The notes under the pieces are model-generated. The model searched no databases and had not been told where the DNA came from. It saw only the letters and a list, made by a program, of their open reading frames with translations. From positions 1-16,954 of the forward strand of contig JAGXHL010000087.1 in NCBI GenBank assembly GCA_024636215.1: a stretch of DNA of 16,954 bases, read 5' to 3'. The translations under genes were made by a program, and so were the position numbers. Of this stretch, positions 1-8,250 are shown one piece after another (position 1 is the first letter of the stretch; every line of letters starts with the position of its first letter). Source of the stretch: Deltaproteobacteria bacterium (GTDB lineage Bacteria > Desulfobacterota > Desulfuromonadia > Desulfuromonadales > BM103).

Positions 1-141
1 AAGCGAAAATTTGGATGTTTGAGAACAGATTTTAGCTCATTTGCAGGTTCATAGCCGTAGCTATGGACCAAAAAGGAGCTGAAATATGGGCCAAACAGCC
101 GAATTTGCAGCCGGCTCATGGATAGTCCGACAGCCTGCTAG
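1..141 (+). repeat. Palindromic MITE-like repeat, copy 1 (left end outside window)
   Basis: This stretch aligns without gaps to 12964-13104 and differs at about four bases. Its right end, 122-141, is the ATAGTCCGACAGCCTGCTAG terminal arm. The matching left arm would lie about 28 bases upstream of the window. The centre contains CATAGC-cgta-GCTATG, and flanking segments (ATTTTAGCTC against GAGCTGAAAT, GTTTG against CAAAC) continue the dyad, so the whole unit is an imperfect palindrome. No reading frame of its own is apparent. It looks like a non-autonomous element that a transposase elsewhere would have to move; that is inference. Confidence 0.85.
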
Positions 142-654
142 TAGTTATTCCCATCCGCGCGCTTCCATCGGATACTGCCGCGTCTAAATTATAACACCAA
201 TGGACAGGTGCCCACCTCGGCGGTCACGTGAGTGCCCCCGGTGAACAGTAAACAATACCCATTGGTGCAGCCCGGCAGGGCCATCGGTGTTGAGTGGATC
301 TGGAAGGGGGGCAACTTCTGCCACAAAAGTGGGGCTACATTTGTGAGGCTGTTGCACTCAAACTTCCTCATATTGAAATTCACCTTGTTGAATTATTTGA
401 CTCAATTCGTCGGGTTGTAATATTTTCAGAACTCTACATGAAGCCCCCTGTATTCATTCTGTAATTCCTTCGATATTCCGCTGATTACCGCTATAAGCCT
501 AGAATGAGTCTTAATAGATTCCAGCCTAACTTTCTGTGCCGGCATGAAACGTGCTATCTTGCACGTCGGAGAGAGTTCTTCGTTGTTGGTGGAATGTCAA
601 ACTATGGCGAAACAGAACCCGACGAGATTCAGAAACACATCTTCTCAAATCACA
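142..654. other. Intergenic / decayed region, no confident gene
   Basis: There is no convincing gene here. On the minus strand, 189-383 is open for about 60 codons and ends with a Cys/Gly-containing tail. It has a weak AAGGTG ahead of an internal ATG near 371. I do not recognise the product and cannot tell it from chance. A 12-base string GTGCTATCTTGC at 551-562 recurs at 8931-8942 just upstream of the riboswitch, where TATCTT is a plausible -10 element, so 545-565 may hold a promoter. From about 600 the sequence runs into the decayed kinase gene. Confidence 0.4.
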
Positions 655-773
655 GGAGAAGTCGTGGAAGTTCACAACGGACAGATTGGGTTGATACGTT
701 TGGGGAAGGCCAGAGAAGCTGTTTGCAATTCACGTTACCGACCACACTTAAGGCACAACCAGGAGAGAACATA
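655..773 (+). pseudogene. Histidine kinase 3'-end remnant (frameshifted)
   Basis: Two plus-strand frames together spell the C-terminus of a HATPase_c domain. From 655 one frame reads GEVVEVHNGQI. From about 686 the neighbouring frame reads WVDTFGEGQRSCLQFTLP. Adding one base in the CAGATTGGG stretch at about 680-687 joins them into the usual kinase ending. The same ending closes the intact kinases of this window (IWVES...GQGSC..FTLP at the ends of 6988-8250 and 13858-16545). The rest of the kinase is absent upstream. The remnant directly precedes a response regulator start, as expected for an HK-RR pair. A sequencing error could explain the frameshift but not the missing upstream 90 percent of the gene. 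Confidence 0.7.
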
Positions 774-965
774 ATGAGAAGCAATCCGATCATCGTTCTG
801 TTGGTGGAAGACGATTGCGCGCATGCTGAGATCATTCGCAGAAATTTGGAGCTTTCAGAGGTCCCCTGCGAGCAGGTGCACGTCGAAAATGAGCAGATAG
901 CGCTTGATTATCTTTACCGACGCAAGGCCTCTGTTGAAAATACCGGCCATGATTTGGCCGTATGA
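774..965 (+). pseudogene. Truncated Rcp1-like response regulator (N-terminal half)
   Basis: The ATG at 774 follows AGGAGA at 761-766. The product has 63 residues against about 140 for its relatives in this window. It starts with the acidic-pocket strand IIVLLVEDD followed by AHAEIIRRNLE, and keeps the ALDYLYRR helix that is identical in the receiver at 8247-8669. It then leaves the family and stops before the strand that carries the phospho-accepting Asp. It also lacks the Thr/Ser and Lys switch residues, so it cannot act as a receiver. It follows a decayed kinase tail, so an old HK-RR pair has been cut down from both sides. It might still be translated, because its ribosome site is intact. 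Confidence 0.75.
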
Positions 966-1092
966 ACGAGCGTCCACAAAAATGATTCGGATAGCAACCA
1001 TGCCGACAGAGGCTTTCGAAGTGTACTCCCGTAAGCGATTTCCACTTGAGGAGATGGTCAATCCCTCGGTTGGGGGGAAAATAGGGGAACGT

Positions 1093-3201
1093 ATGGGGAG
1101 ACGTTTAACCGACGTATTGATTGTCGAAGACGAACAAGCCCACGCCGTGGCGATCTGTCGCGCCTTCTCGAGGGAAATGCCCGACATTAGAATCCAGTGC
1201 GTCGGGACTTTGCAAGAATACTATAAAGCGATCACGGAGACGACCCCGGACGTCGTCCTGATGGACATGAACCTCCCTGATGGCCGCGCTATGGATGTTC
1301 TCGGCGACGCGTTAACTAAGAAGCCATTTCCGCTGCTGATCATGACGGCCTACGGTAATGAAGAACTGGCCGTTGAAGCCATGAAGGCCGGGGCGTTTGA
1401 TTATCTCGTCAAGTCGGCCGAATCTTTTGTTCTCATGCCCCAGGCAACGCGCAGCGCATTTTGGGAATGGAGCCATAACCAGGAACGAATCAGAGCAGAA
1501 CAGGTCTTACTGGATAACGAGCGTCGTTACCATGCACTGTTTGAATCCATTGACGAAGGGTTCTGCATCGTCGATATCTTGTTCGATGAAGCGGGAACTC
1601 CTGTCGACTTCCGGTTTCTGGAGGTCAATGGTGTCTTTGAGACTCAGTTTGGCATCAGCGATGTCGTCGGGCGACGGATACGGGAACTGTTTCCAACCCT
1701 TGATGCGGCCTGGTTTGAAGTCCTGGGGGAGGTGGCACGCACGGGACAAGCAACCCGCTTCCAAAACTCGATAACGGAATTGGGCCGGCATTTCGATGCC
1801 TATGCTTTTCTGGCTAAAGAGTCCAATATCCCCCGTGTCGCACTGCTGTTTCGAGATATCACCGAGAGCAAAATTTACGAAGCACAGCTCAAGTACATGG
1901 CCACCCACGACAGCTTGACCGGCTTGGCCAACCGCACCTTGTTGCTGGACCGTCTTAATCAATCAATACACTATGCTCGTCGCTCCAACCGCCTGGTCGC
2001 AGTACTGCTTCTCGATCTTGACCGCTTCAAGGTGATCAACGACAGTCTCGGCCACAGTTTCGGTGATCAAGTGTTGAAGGTCGTGGCGCAACGTTTGCTG
2101 GAAAGTGTCCGTGAAGCCGACACAGTGGCCCGACTGGGTGGCGATGAATTCGTGGTGCTTCTGACTGAGATCGCAAACGAAGAAGATCTCACGCTGGTGG
2201 CAAGAAAAATTCTCATCAAATTGAATGAACCCTGTCTGATCGACTCCCGGGAAGTGACAATCCATGCCAGTCTCGGCATCAGTATTTTCCCAAGAGACAG
2301 TGAGGATGCCCCCACCCTGCTGCGCAATGCGGACCTCGCCATGTACCGCACAAAAAAAGGGGTTTCGGGCTATTTTACCTACTATTCCGAGGATATGAAC
2401 CGCCATGCGTTGGCGTTGATGGACCTCGAAAGTGCCTTGCGCGAGGCACTGAAACTTCAACAGTTTCAGCTCCACTACCAGCCAAAAATCGATTTGTCCA
2501 GTGGCAAAATTGTCGGTTGCGAAGCGCTGCTGCGCTGGAACCACCCCTCCCGGGGGGCTATTGCTCCCTCCGACTTTATTCCACTTGCCGAAGAAACAGG
2601 ACTGATAGTTCCACTAGGGAAATGGTGTATTCTGGAAGCTTGTCGGCAAATCAAAGCCTGGCAGGTCCGCGGTTTACCTGAACTTAGTGTTGCTGTGAAC
2701 GTCTCTGCGCGTCAGTTTCGTCACGGGGATCTCCCCGCGTTGATAGAGAACGTCTTACGGCAAAGTGCTCTGGACCCACGATTTCTTGAGCTCGAACTCA
2801 CCGAAAGCATGATCATGGACAAGCCCTCGGAAGCTGTACGAACCATGCTGGAACTCAAAAATTTAGGGATCAGCCTAAGCCTGGATGATTTTGGTACCGG
2901 CTATTCGAGCCTCAACTATCTGCGCCGATTTCCAGTCGACAACCTGAAAATAGACCGGTCATTCATACAGGATATTGTTATAGACTCAAGCTGTGCATCG
3001 GTTGTCACCAGCGTCATTGACATCGCGCACAACCTCGGCCTGGTAGCGATTGCAGAGGGCGTTGAAACCTGTGAACAACTCGCTTTTCTCTGCGGTTGCG
3101 GCTGTGACATGCTGCAAGGCTATTTGTTCAGCAAGCCCCTTCCCGCCGAAGAGTTTGCTGTCTTGTTGCAGCAAGGAAAGCAATTGTCCATTGGCTCATA
3201 A
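1093..3201 (+). CDS. Response regulator with REC-PAS-GGDEF-EAL (c-di-GMP synthase/phosphodiesterase)
   Basis: This is a cytoplasmic two-way c-di-GMP enzyme of 702 residues under phospho-control. The receiver (about 5-120) has VEDE, phospho-acceptor D58 in LMDMNLP, T85 and K107. A PAS domain follows (about 140-255, starting ERRYHALFESIDEGF). The GGDEF domain has an intact active-site motif at 349-353 and an RxxD inhibitory I-site (READ) five residues upstream. The EAL domain has EALLRW at 477 and the later metal/catalytic motifs NVSARQF, ELTES, DDFGTGYSSL, LKIDRSF, AEGVET and LQGYLFSKPL. Both activities therefore look possible. I chose the ATG at 1093 because AGGGGAA lies just upstream and the receiver starts at once. 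The frame stays open upstream to 904, but that part has no recognisable domain. It is followed by about 345 bases with no complete gene. Confidence 0.93.
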   Translation: MGRRLTDVLIVEDEQAHAVAICRAFSREMPDIRIQCVGTLQEYYKAITETTPDVVLMDMNLPDGRAMDVLGDALTKKPFPLLIMTAYGNEELAVEAMKAGAFDYLVKSAESFVLMPQATRSAFWEWSHNQERIRAEQVLLDNERRYHALFESIDEGFCIVDILFDEAGTPVDFRFLEVNGVFETQFGISDVVGRRIRELFPTLDAAWFEVLGEVARTGQATRFQNSITELGRHFDAYAFLAKESNIPRVALLFRDITESKIYEAQLKYMATHDSLTGLANRTLLLDRLNQSIHYARRSNRLVAVLLLDLDRFKVINDSLGHSFGDQVLKVVAQRLLESVREADTVARLGGDEFVVLLTEIANEEDLTLVARKILIKLNEPCLIDSREVTIHASLGISIFPRDSEDAPTLLRNADLAMYRTKKGVSGYFTYYSEDMNRHALALMDLESALREALKLQQFQLHYQPKIDLSSGKIVGCEALLRWNHPSRGAIAPSDFIPLAEETGLIVPLGKWCILEACRQIKAWQVRGLPELSVAVNVSARQFRHGDLPALIENVLRQSALDPRFLELELTESMIMDKPSEAVRTMLELKNLGISLSLDDFGTGYSSLNYLRRFPVDNLKIDRSFIQDIVIDSSCASVVTSVIDIAHNLGLVAIAEGVETCEQLAFLCGCGCDMLQGYLFSKPLPAEEFAVLLQQGKQLSIGS

Positions 3202-3446
3202 CGATTATCAGCACGCAACTCCGTCTGCGCTTCAGTGGAATTCTGGTTTTTGCCCTGCAGTTAGGCGCGCTTGCCTGGCAGCGAGGACAGGTATCCAAGA
3301 AGCTTAAATTCGACCAATCTGAACAGCCCAAATCAATACAGGTGCACTTGTGAGAAAATTGTGAGAAGTAGCGTGCTACGGAGTCGCCCGTTGACAGCAC
3401 GTTCTTAAAATGTCCGCGGCGTAACTTTTTTTCCTTTCTTCCTCTC
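3202..3446. other. Intergenic region with possible coding fragment
   Basis: No complete gene is visible. One plus frame, open from about 3186 to the stop at 3351-3353, reads like a basic segment, a hydrophobic stretch (FSGILVFALQLGALAW) and a polar tail ending KSIQVHL. That resembles the N-terminal membrane anchor of a small exported or TonB-like protein, but it has no ATG, GTG or TTG in a useful place and I do not assign it. A short perfect hairpin (GTAGC-gt-GCTAC) lies near 3368-3379. I see no strong U-tailed terminator after the upstream gene. Confidence 0.4.
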
Positions 3447-3517
3447 TTTGACCCGACTCTTAGGGTATAGTAGATTGATTTAGTCTTATTTGATGTCGGT
3501 GGAGGATAGACTGTTAA
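3447..3517 (+). promoter_or_regulatory. Conserved promoter/leader block, copy A
   Basis: About 70 bases are closely repeated at 13196-13269. The block opens with TTGACC at 3448-3453. Seventeen bases later comes TAGATT (3471-3476), an acceptable sigma-70 pair. A 20-base string at 3477-3496 is identical in both copies, followed by CGGTGGA and GATAGA..GTTAA. It ends 33 bases before the first gene of the four-gene kinase/receiver operon and is the natural place for that operon's promoter. The perfectly conserved part lies downstream of the -10, so it may be an operator or a structured 5' leader rather than only a promoter. Confidence 0.55.
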
Positions 3518-3550
3518 GGCCGGCAAAAAGGAACAATATAAGATTATTCG

Positions 3551-6547
3551 ATGAGCGAAAAGCTTCCTGACAGCCGGAAGGGACCCATGAGCCACGACAG
3601 TGCACGCCTGAACATCAGAACAGGATCCTGGGCTTTCCTGCTCTTGCCGATCCTTATCGCCGCCGGTTTGGCAGGCAATCATTTCCCCTTCTCTCTTCTG
3701 AACGCCCATTTCATCTTTGGCAGCATCTTCGCCATGCTGACCCTTCAGATCTTCGGCTGGGGCCGGGGCGTTATTGCGGCCGCGGTCATCTCCGCCTACA
3801 CCTATTTTTCCTGGAATCATCCATGGGCCTTTGTCACCATGACCGCGGAGGCAGCGGTCGTCGGCTGGTTCTTCACGCGTCGGCGGGTCTCCCTGATCGT
3901 GGCCGACACCCTTTACTGGATAATCCTTGGCATACCGCTGGGCTATTTCTGTTTCCATACCCTCTCTGGATTCCCAGTGGACAACAGCCTCTTTCTTCTC
4001 ACCAAACAGGCCTTTAATGGCATCGCCAACGCCTTGGCGGCCCGGCTGATCTACACCCTGTTCAGTAGGCCGTTGCAGGCAGAACGGATCTCCCTCCGGG
4101 AGACCCTGGCCAATTTCCTCGTCCTTTTTGTGTTGCTGGCAACTATAACTCTGGTCATCAATGACTCAAGAAGGGATCTGGCCGCGACGAATCGGAACAT
4201 CCGTCAGATTGTTACGCAAAACAGTCGCTTCATGGCCGACAGCCTTCAAGACTATCTTACACATAAAGAGGCGGCAGTGGCCCATCTGGCGCACCTTGCG
4301 GCAACACTGAACCCTTCAGAGATGCAGGCCCGTCTCGAACAGGCCAACGCTTCAGGCCCGGATTTCGTGCGCATGTGCCTGCTGGACAGGGCCGGCAGTA
4401 CCGTTGCATACTCTCCAACGGTGGACGAATTGGGTCAGTCTACCATCGGCAAGTCAATTGCAGATCGGTCTTACCTGCCACTTTTGCGCCAAACCCTGAA
4501 GCCCATGCTCTCCGAGGTCATGCCCTCACGCTTCAGCCGCACCGGGTCTGTGGTGATCCTGCTGGCTCCGGTGATAGCCGACGGCGCATATAAAGGCGCC
4601 ATTGGGGGCATCGTGGATTTCGAACAGATCCGGTCGATTCTCGAGAACCTCTCCCTTGGCGGCCAATTCATGTATACCCTGGTTGACAAGAACGAGAACG
4701 TAATCCTGACCAACCGTAGCGACCAGCAGATCATGAAACCTTTTTCCCGAGAAGGGGGAGGCTTTGAACCGCTCACCGGTCTGCACAGAAAATCCCTGGT
4801 GCCGGTAACGCGCAGCATGGGGTCTTTGAGTGACGCTGATATGGAAATCCGGCAGTGGATCCCTCAGCTTTCCCCCGGCGCCTCCACCATCGACCTCTGG
4901 GGAAAATCCTTATATGTTGTCGAGTCCGCCGTGGGCAAGCTGTCTGAATGGCGTCTGATCGTGGAGCAGCCGGTGGCGCCGTTTCAAAAAAGGCTTTACG
5001 ACGAGTATTCGGAAAAATATTTTTTACTTTTCACGATTCTGCTCGTTACTCTGGCTGTGGCTGCCTGGCTGAGCCGGCGCACGCTCGTGGGGATCGAGCA
5101 GCTTGGCCTGGCCACCCGCGAGCTTCCGGCCCGGATCTCCGCCGGGGAAGCTGTCACCTGGCCGGAGAGCCGGATTCTCGAAACCCACTCTCTGATCGCC
5201 AACGTCAGGGAGACGGCTGATTCGCTGCGTGACAAGTTCACCGAAATCCGCGACATCAACGCCTCCCTGGAGCAAAGAGTCGCGGAAAAAACCGGGGCCT
5301 TGCGCCAGAGCGAGGCGTCTATCAAGCATATCCTCGAGAACATTCCGGCCATGATTTTCATGAAAGAGGCTGCAACCCTGCGCTATGTGCTTTTAAACCA
5401 GGCTGGAGAGGAGTTGCTGGGAAGAAACCGGGACGAGCTGCTGGGCAAGAACGATTACGACCTTTTCCCCAGGGAAGAGGCGGATTTCTTTGCAGAAAAA
5501 GATCTGGAAGCCCTTTCCGGCAGGCTGGTGATCGACATCCCCGAGGAACCCATCCAGACCCGGCAGGGCCGGCGGATCCTGCACACACGCAAGATCCCAC
5601 TATACGACGTCGAAGGTCAACCGCAGTCCCTGCTGGGCGTATCCATTGACATCACCGCAAGCAAGCAGAGCTACGATGCCTTGCAGGAGGCAAACCGGAA
5701 ATTGCGGGCGAGCCAGACGGCCGTCCTCGATATCATGGAGGATCTGAAAACTGAAATTGAGGCGCGAAAACAGAGCGAGGCCGAGATCAGCCAGCTGAAC
5801 ACGGAGCTGGAGCAGCGGGTGTTCGAGCGCACCGCTCAACTGGAGGCAACCAACGAGGAGTTGGAGGCCTTCTCATATTCTGTGTCGCACGATCTGCGGG
5901 CGCCGCTGCGCCATATCAACGGTTATGTCGACCTGTTGAACAAACGTTTCCTGGAGGCCCTGCCGGATAAAGCCGGGCACTATCTGCACGAGATCACTGA
6001 TTCGGCAAAACAGATGGGGATCCTCATTGACGATCTGCTCCAATTCTCAAAAACCGGCAGGCAAGAGCTGCGTCAAGAGAATATGAATATGAACGCCGCC
6101 GTTCAGGAAGCGCTTGAAAAGCTGAAGGTGGATACGAAAAACCGAAAAATTACCTGGAGTGTTGCGGAACTGCCCTGGGTTTATGGCGATTATTCACTGC
6201 TCAAACAGGTTTGGACAAACCTTCTGGATAACGCCGTCAAATATACACGGTATAAAGATGAAGCTGAAATAGAAGTCGGATTCACCCGGGAGCCGGACCA
6301 TTGGGTATTTTTCTTGCGGGACAACGGCGTCGGCTTTGATATGCAGTATGCGCACAAGCTGTTCGGCGTGTTTCAGCGCCTGCACCCTCCGGCCCAATTT
6401 GAGGGCACCGGCATCGGGCTGGCCAATGTTCAGCGAATTATTCACAAACATGGGGGCCGTGTCCGGGCCGAAGGCCGGACGGATGAGGGGGCCGCCTTTT
6501 ATTTTACGATACCTGAAAAACCTTTTTCTGAAGGAGACCCATTATGA
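3551..6547 (+). CDS. Membrane sensor histidine kinase, dCache-PAS-HisKA-HATPase
   Basis: A 998-residue sensor kinase. Several membrane segments occupy about 25-170, and another lies at about 185-205. An extracytoplasmic part resembling a double Cache ligand-binding domain fills about 205-488, with a closing membrane helix at 489-510. Then come a coiled coil, a PAS domain (about 586-705, ILENIPAMIFMK...DITASK), a second coiled coil, HisKA with phospho-acceptor H780 (VSHDLRAPL), and HATPase_c with N894 (LLDNAVKY), DNGVGF and GTGIGL. The kinase is of the phytochrome-like class that partners Rcp1-type receivers, and such a receiver starts inside its stop codon (ATGA overlap). The ATG at 3551 has only a distant AAGGA. 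The in-frame ATG at 3587 is preceded by GGAAGGGA and may be the true start. The external ligand cannot be predicted. Confidence 0.92.
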   Translation: MSEKLPDSRKGPMSHDSARLNIRTGSWAFLLLPILIAAGLAGNHFPFSLLNAHFIFGSIFAMLTLQIFGWGRGVIAAAVISAYTYFSWNHPWAFVTMTAEAAVVGWFFTRRRVSLIVADTLYWIILGIPLGYFCFHTLSGFPVDNSLFLLTKQAFNGIANALAARLIYTLFSRPLQAERISLRETLANFLVLFVLLATITLVINDSRRDLAATNRNIRQIVTQNSRFMADSLQDYLTHKEAAVAHLAHLAATLNPSEMQARLEQANASGPDFVRMCLLDRAGSTVAYSPTVDELGQSTIGKSIADRSYLPLLRQTLKPMLSEVMPSRFSRTGSVVILLAPVIADGAYKGAIGGIVDFEQIRSILENLSLGGQFMYTLVDKNENVILTNRSDQQIMKPFSREGGGFEPLTGLHRKSLVPVTRSMGSLSDADMEIRQWIPQLSPGASTIDLWGKSLYVVESAVGKLSEWRLIVEQPVAPFQKRLYDEYSEKYFLLFTILLVTLAVAAWLSRRTLVGIEQLGLATRELPARISAGEAVTWPESRILETHSLIANVRETADSLRDKFTEIRDINASLEQRVAEKTGALRQSEASIKHILENIPAMIFMKEAATLRYVLLNQAGEELLGRNRDELLGKNDYDLFPREEADFFAEKDLEALSGRLVIDIPEEPIQTRQGRRILHTRKIPLYDVEGQPQSLLGVSIDITASKQSYDALQEANRKLRASQTAVLDIMEDLKTEIEARKQSEAEISQLNTELEQRVFERTAQLEATNEELEAFSYSVSHDLRAPLRHINGYVDLLNKRFLEALPDKAGHYLHEITDSAKQMGILIDDLLQFSKTGRQELRQENMNMNAAVQEALEKLKVDTKNRKITWSVAELPWVYGDYSLLKQVWTNLLDNAVKYTRYKDEAEIEVGFTREPDHWVFFLRDNGVGFDMQYAHKLFGVFQRLHPPAQFEGTGIGLANVQRIIHKHGGRVRAEGRTDEGAAFYFTIPEKPFSEGDPL

Positions 6548-6984
6548 TCGAGCTGAATACCATTCTGCTGGCCGAAGACAATCCCAAAGATGTCGAATTG
6601 ACCATCGAGGCCCTGTCTGAACACAACCTGGCCAATCAGGTGACGGTGGTGAACGACGGGGTGGAAGCTCTGGAATATCTGCGCCGTGAAGGACAATTCA
6701 AAGAGCGCAAAAAGGGCCATCCCGCGGTGCTGCTGCTCGACATCAAGATGCCCCGCATGAACGGCATTGAAGTCCTCGAGGCGATCCGTGGTGACGCCAA
6801 GCTCAAGGCGTTGCCGGTGGTCATGCTCACCTCATCGCGCGAGGAACCCGACCTGAAAAGGTGCTATGCGCTCGGTGTCAACGCCTATGTGGTCAAACCC
6901 GTGGACTTCAAGGCTTTCCTGGATGCCGTGAAATACCTCGGTGTCTTCTGGGCCTTGCTCAATGAACAGCCGCGAATGGAGTAG
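6544..6984 (+). CDS. Rcp1-like single-domain response regulator
   Basis: A 146-residue receiver without an output domain. It has the acidic pair in LLAEDNPKD, phospho-acceptor D66 (LLLDIKMPR), the switch region VVMLTSS and K118 (VVKPVDF). The C-terminal helix ends VFWALLNEQPRME, typical of the cyanobacterial Rcp1 / phytochrome-partner group. Translation is coupled to the upstream kinase through ATGA, with AAGGAG upstream. It probably accepts phosphate from the dCache kinase. With no DNA-binding domain it must pass the signal on by phosphotransfer or protein contact; the REC-kinase gene begins only four bases after its stop. Confidence 0.94.
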   Translation: MIELNTILLAEDNPKDVELTIEALSEHNLANQVTVVNDGVEALEYLRREGQFKERKKGHPAVLLLDIKMPRMNGIEVLEAIRGDAKLKALPVVMLTSSREEPDLKRCYALGVNAYVVKPVDFKAFLDAVKYLGVFWALLNEQPRME

Positions 6985-6987
6985 CCG

Positions 6988-8250
6988 ATGACAACGGATA
7001 AAACCCATAAAGATGAAAAGCTGAACGTCCTGTCGCTGGAAGACTCCGCCAGAGATTTCGAGCTGATCAAAGAGTTGTTGATCGATGCCGGATACCTTTT
7101 GAGCATCGAGTGGGTGGAAACCGAAGACGCATTTACCGCCTCTCTGCGTAGCACCTCTTACGACATCATCCTGGCCGACTTCAAGCTTCCCGGCTTCGAT
7201 GCCTTCGGCGCCTTGCACATCCGCAACGAGATTTGCCCGGACTCGCCTTTCATCTGCGTTTCCGGATCCATCGGCGAAGAAACCGCCATCGAGCTGCTCA
7301 AGGCCGGCGCGGTGGACTACGTAATCAAGGACCGTCCTGAGCGATTGCCCTTTGCAGTGGGACGGGCCCTGGAAGAGGCTCGTGAGAAAAAAAAACGCCA
7401 ACAAAATGAGGAAGCCCTGAAGGAGGCGTATCGCCAGTTGAAAACAAGCCAGAACGCGACGCTGAGCATCCTGAAAGATTTGAAGGCGGAAGGCAGGGCC
7501 AAACAGGCCAGGGAGGCTGAGCTGAAACAACAGAAAACACAGTTAGAGCAACGCAACAGAGCCCTGAAACAGTTTAACTATGCCGTTTCCCATGAGTTGA
7601 AAACACCCCTGGTGACGATCGAATCTTCCCTCGGATTGATTCAGGACACCCTGCCGCGAGCATTGGATCCCGAGCTGACCAGAGTTTTCAGCTATACCCG
7701 TCACGCCACCCGACAGATGAATAACCTGCTCGAAAGTCTGCAGCTGATGTTTCGAATTGATACAGCAGACAGTGACACAGAGGCAAGCGCATTCCGCGTA
7801 CTGGTTCAGGATGCCGTCGACCATCTGACCGGGGAAAACAAGCTGGAGGGCATCACGTTGACCATTACAGCAGAGGGCCCGGAATTGTGTGGCGATCGGC
7901 ACAAGCTGGTGCAGATCTGGCTGCACCTGATCGGCAACGCCGCCAAATACATGGGAGACCAGAAACACCCGGCAATTGATATCGGGATTGAACAAACAGG
8001 TCAAGAAGTGATTTTTTACGTTCGCGACAACGGGATTGGCATTGAAAAGGCGTATCAGGGCAAAATCTTCGGCCTGTTTGATAAGCTTGACAAAACCGCC
8101 GATGGTACGGGGTTGGGGCTGACCCTCGTACAACGGATTGTTGACTATTATGGTGGCACCATCTGGGTTGAATCAGCTGGAATCAGTCAGGGAAGCTGCT
8201 TATATTTTACCCTGCCAGATGTTCTGATCAATAAGGACGCGACTAGATGA
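6988..8250 (+). CDS. Cytoplasmic hybrid histidine kinase, REC-HisKA-HATPase
   Basis: A 420-residue soluble kinase with an N-terminal receiver (about 13-130; LSLEDS, D64 in ILADFKLPG, Ser in the switch position of VSGSIGE, K114). A coiled-coil linker of about 60 residues leads to HisKA with H202 (VSHELKTPL) and HATPase_c with N317, DNGIGI and GTGLGL. It has no membrane segment or sensor, so its input is presumably phosphorylation of its own receiver. The linker matches that of the upstream kinase in pattern (L.EA.R.L..SQ.A.L.I..DLK.E, then LEQR). This suggests the two kinases share an ancestor or exchanged this module. GGAG precedes the ATG, and the stop overlaps the next gene as ATGA. It may relay from the first receiver's pathway to the second. 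Confidence 0.93.
   Translation: MTTDKTHKDEKLNVLSLEDSARDFELIKELLIDAGYLLSIEWVETEDAFTASLRSTSYDIILADFKLPGFDAFGALHIRNEICPDSPFICVSGSIGEETAIELLKAGAVDYVIKDRPERLPFAVGRALEEAREKKKRQQNEEALKEAYRQLKTSQNATLSILKDLKAEGRAKQAREAELKQQKTQLEQRNRALKQFNYAVSHELKTPLVTIESSLGLIQDTLPRALDPELTRVFSYTRHATRQMNNLLESLQLMFRIDTADSDTEASAFRVLVQDAVDHLTGENKLEGITLTITAEGPELCGDRHKLVQIWLHLIGNAAKYMGDQKHPAIDIGIEQTGQEVIFYVRDNGIGIEKAYQGKIFGLFDKLDKTADGTGLGLTLVQRIVDYYGGTIWVESAGISQGSCLYFTLPDVLINKDATR

Noticed and set aside
189..383. Small minus-strand reading frame
   Set aside because: A weak ribosome site exists, but the product matches nothing I recognise and the overlapping plus strand is equally open.
904..1092. Possible N-terminal extension of the GGDEF-EAL protein
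   Set aside because: The frame is open and the segment is protein-like in places, but it overlaps the receiver remnant, has no known domain, and the ATG at 1093 has the better ribosome site right before the REC domain.
3128..3958. Long open frame on the minus strand (about 276 codons)
   Set aside because: It is antisense to the 3' end of the GGDEF-EAL gene, the promoter block and the start of the dCache kinase. It has no recognisable domain, and its composition fits a shadow of GC-rich coding DNA.
6832..7530. Minus-strand open frame of about 230 codons
   Set aside because: It lies entirely opposite the receiver and REC-kinase genes, whose motifs are unambiguous. No family resemblance.
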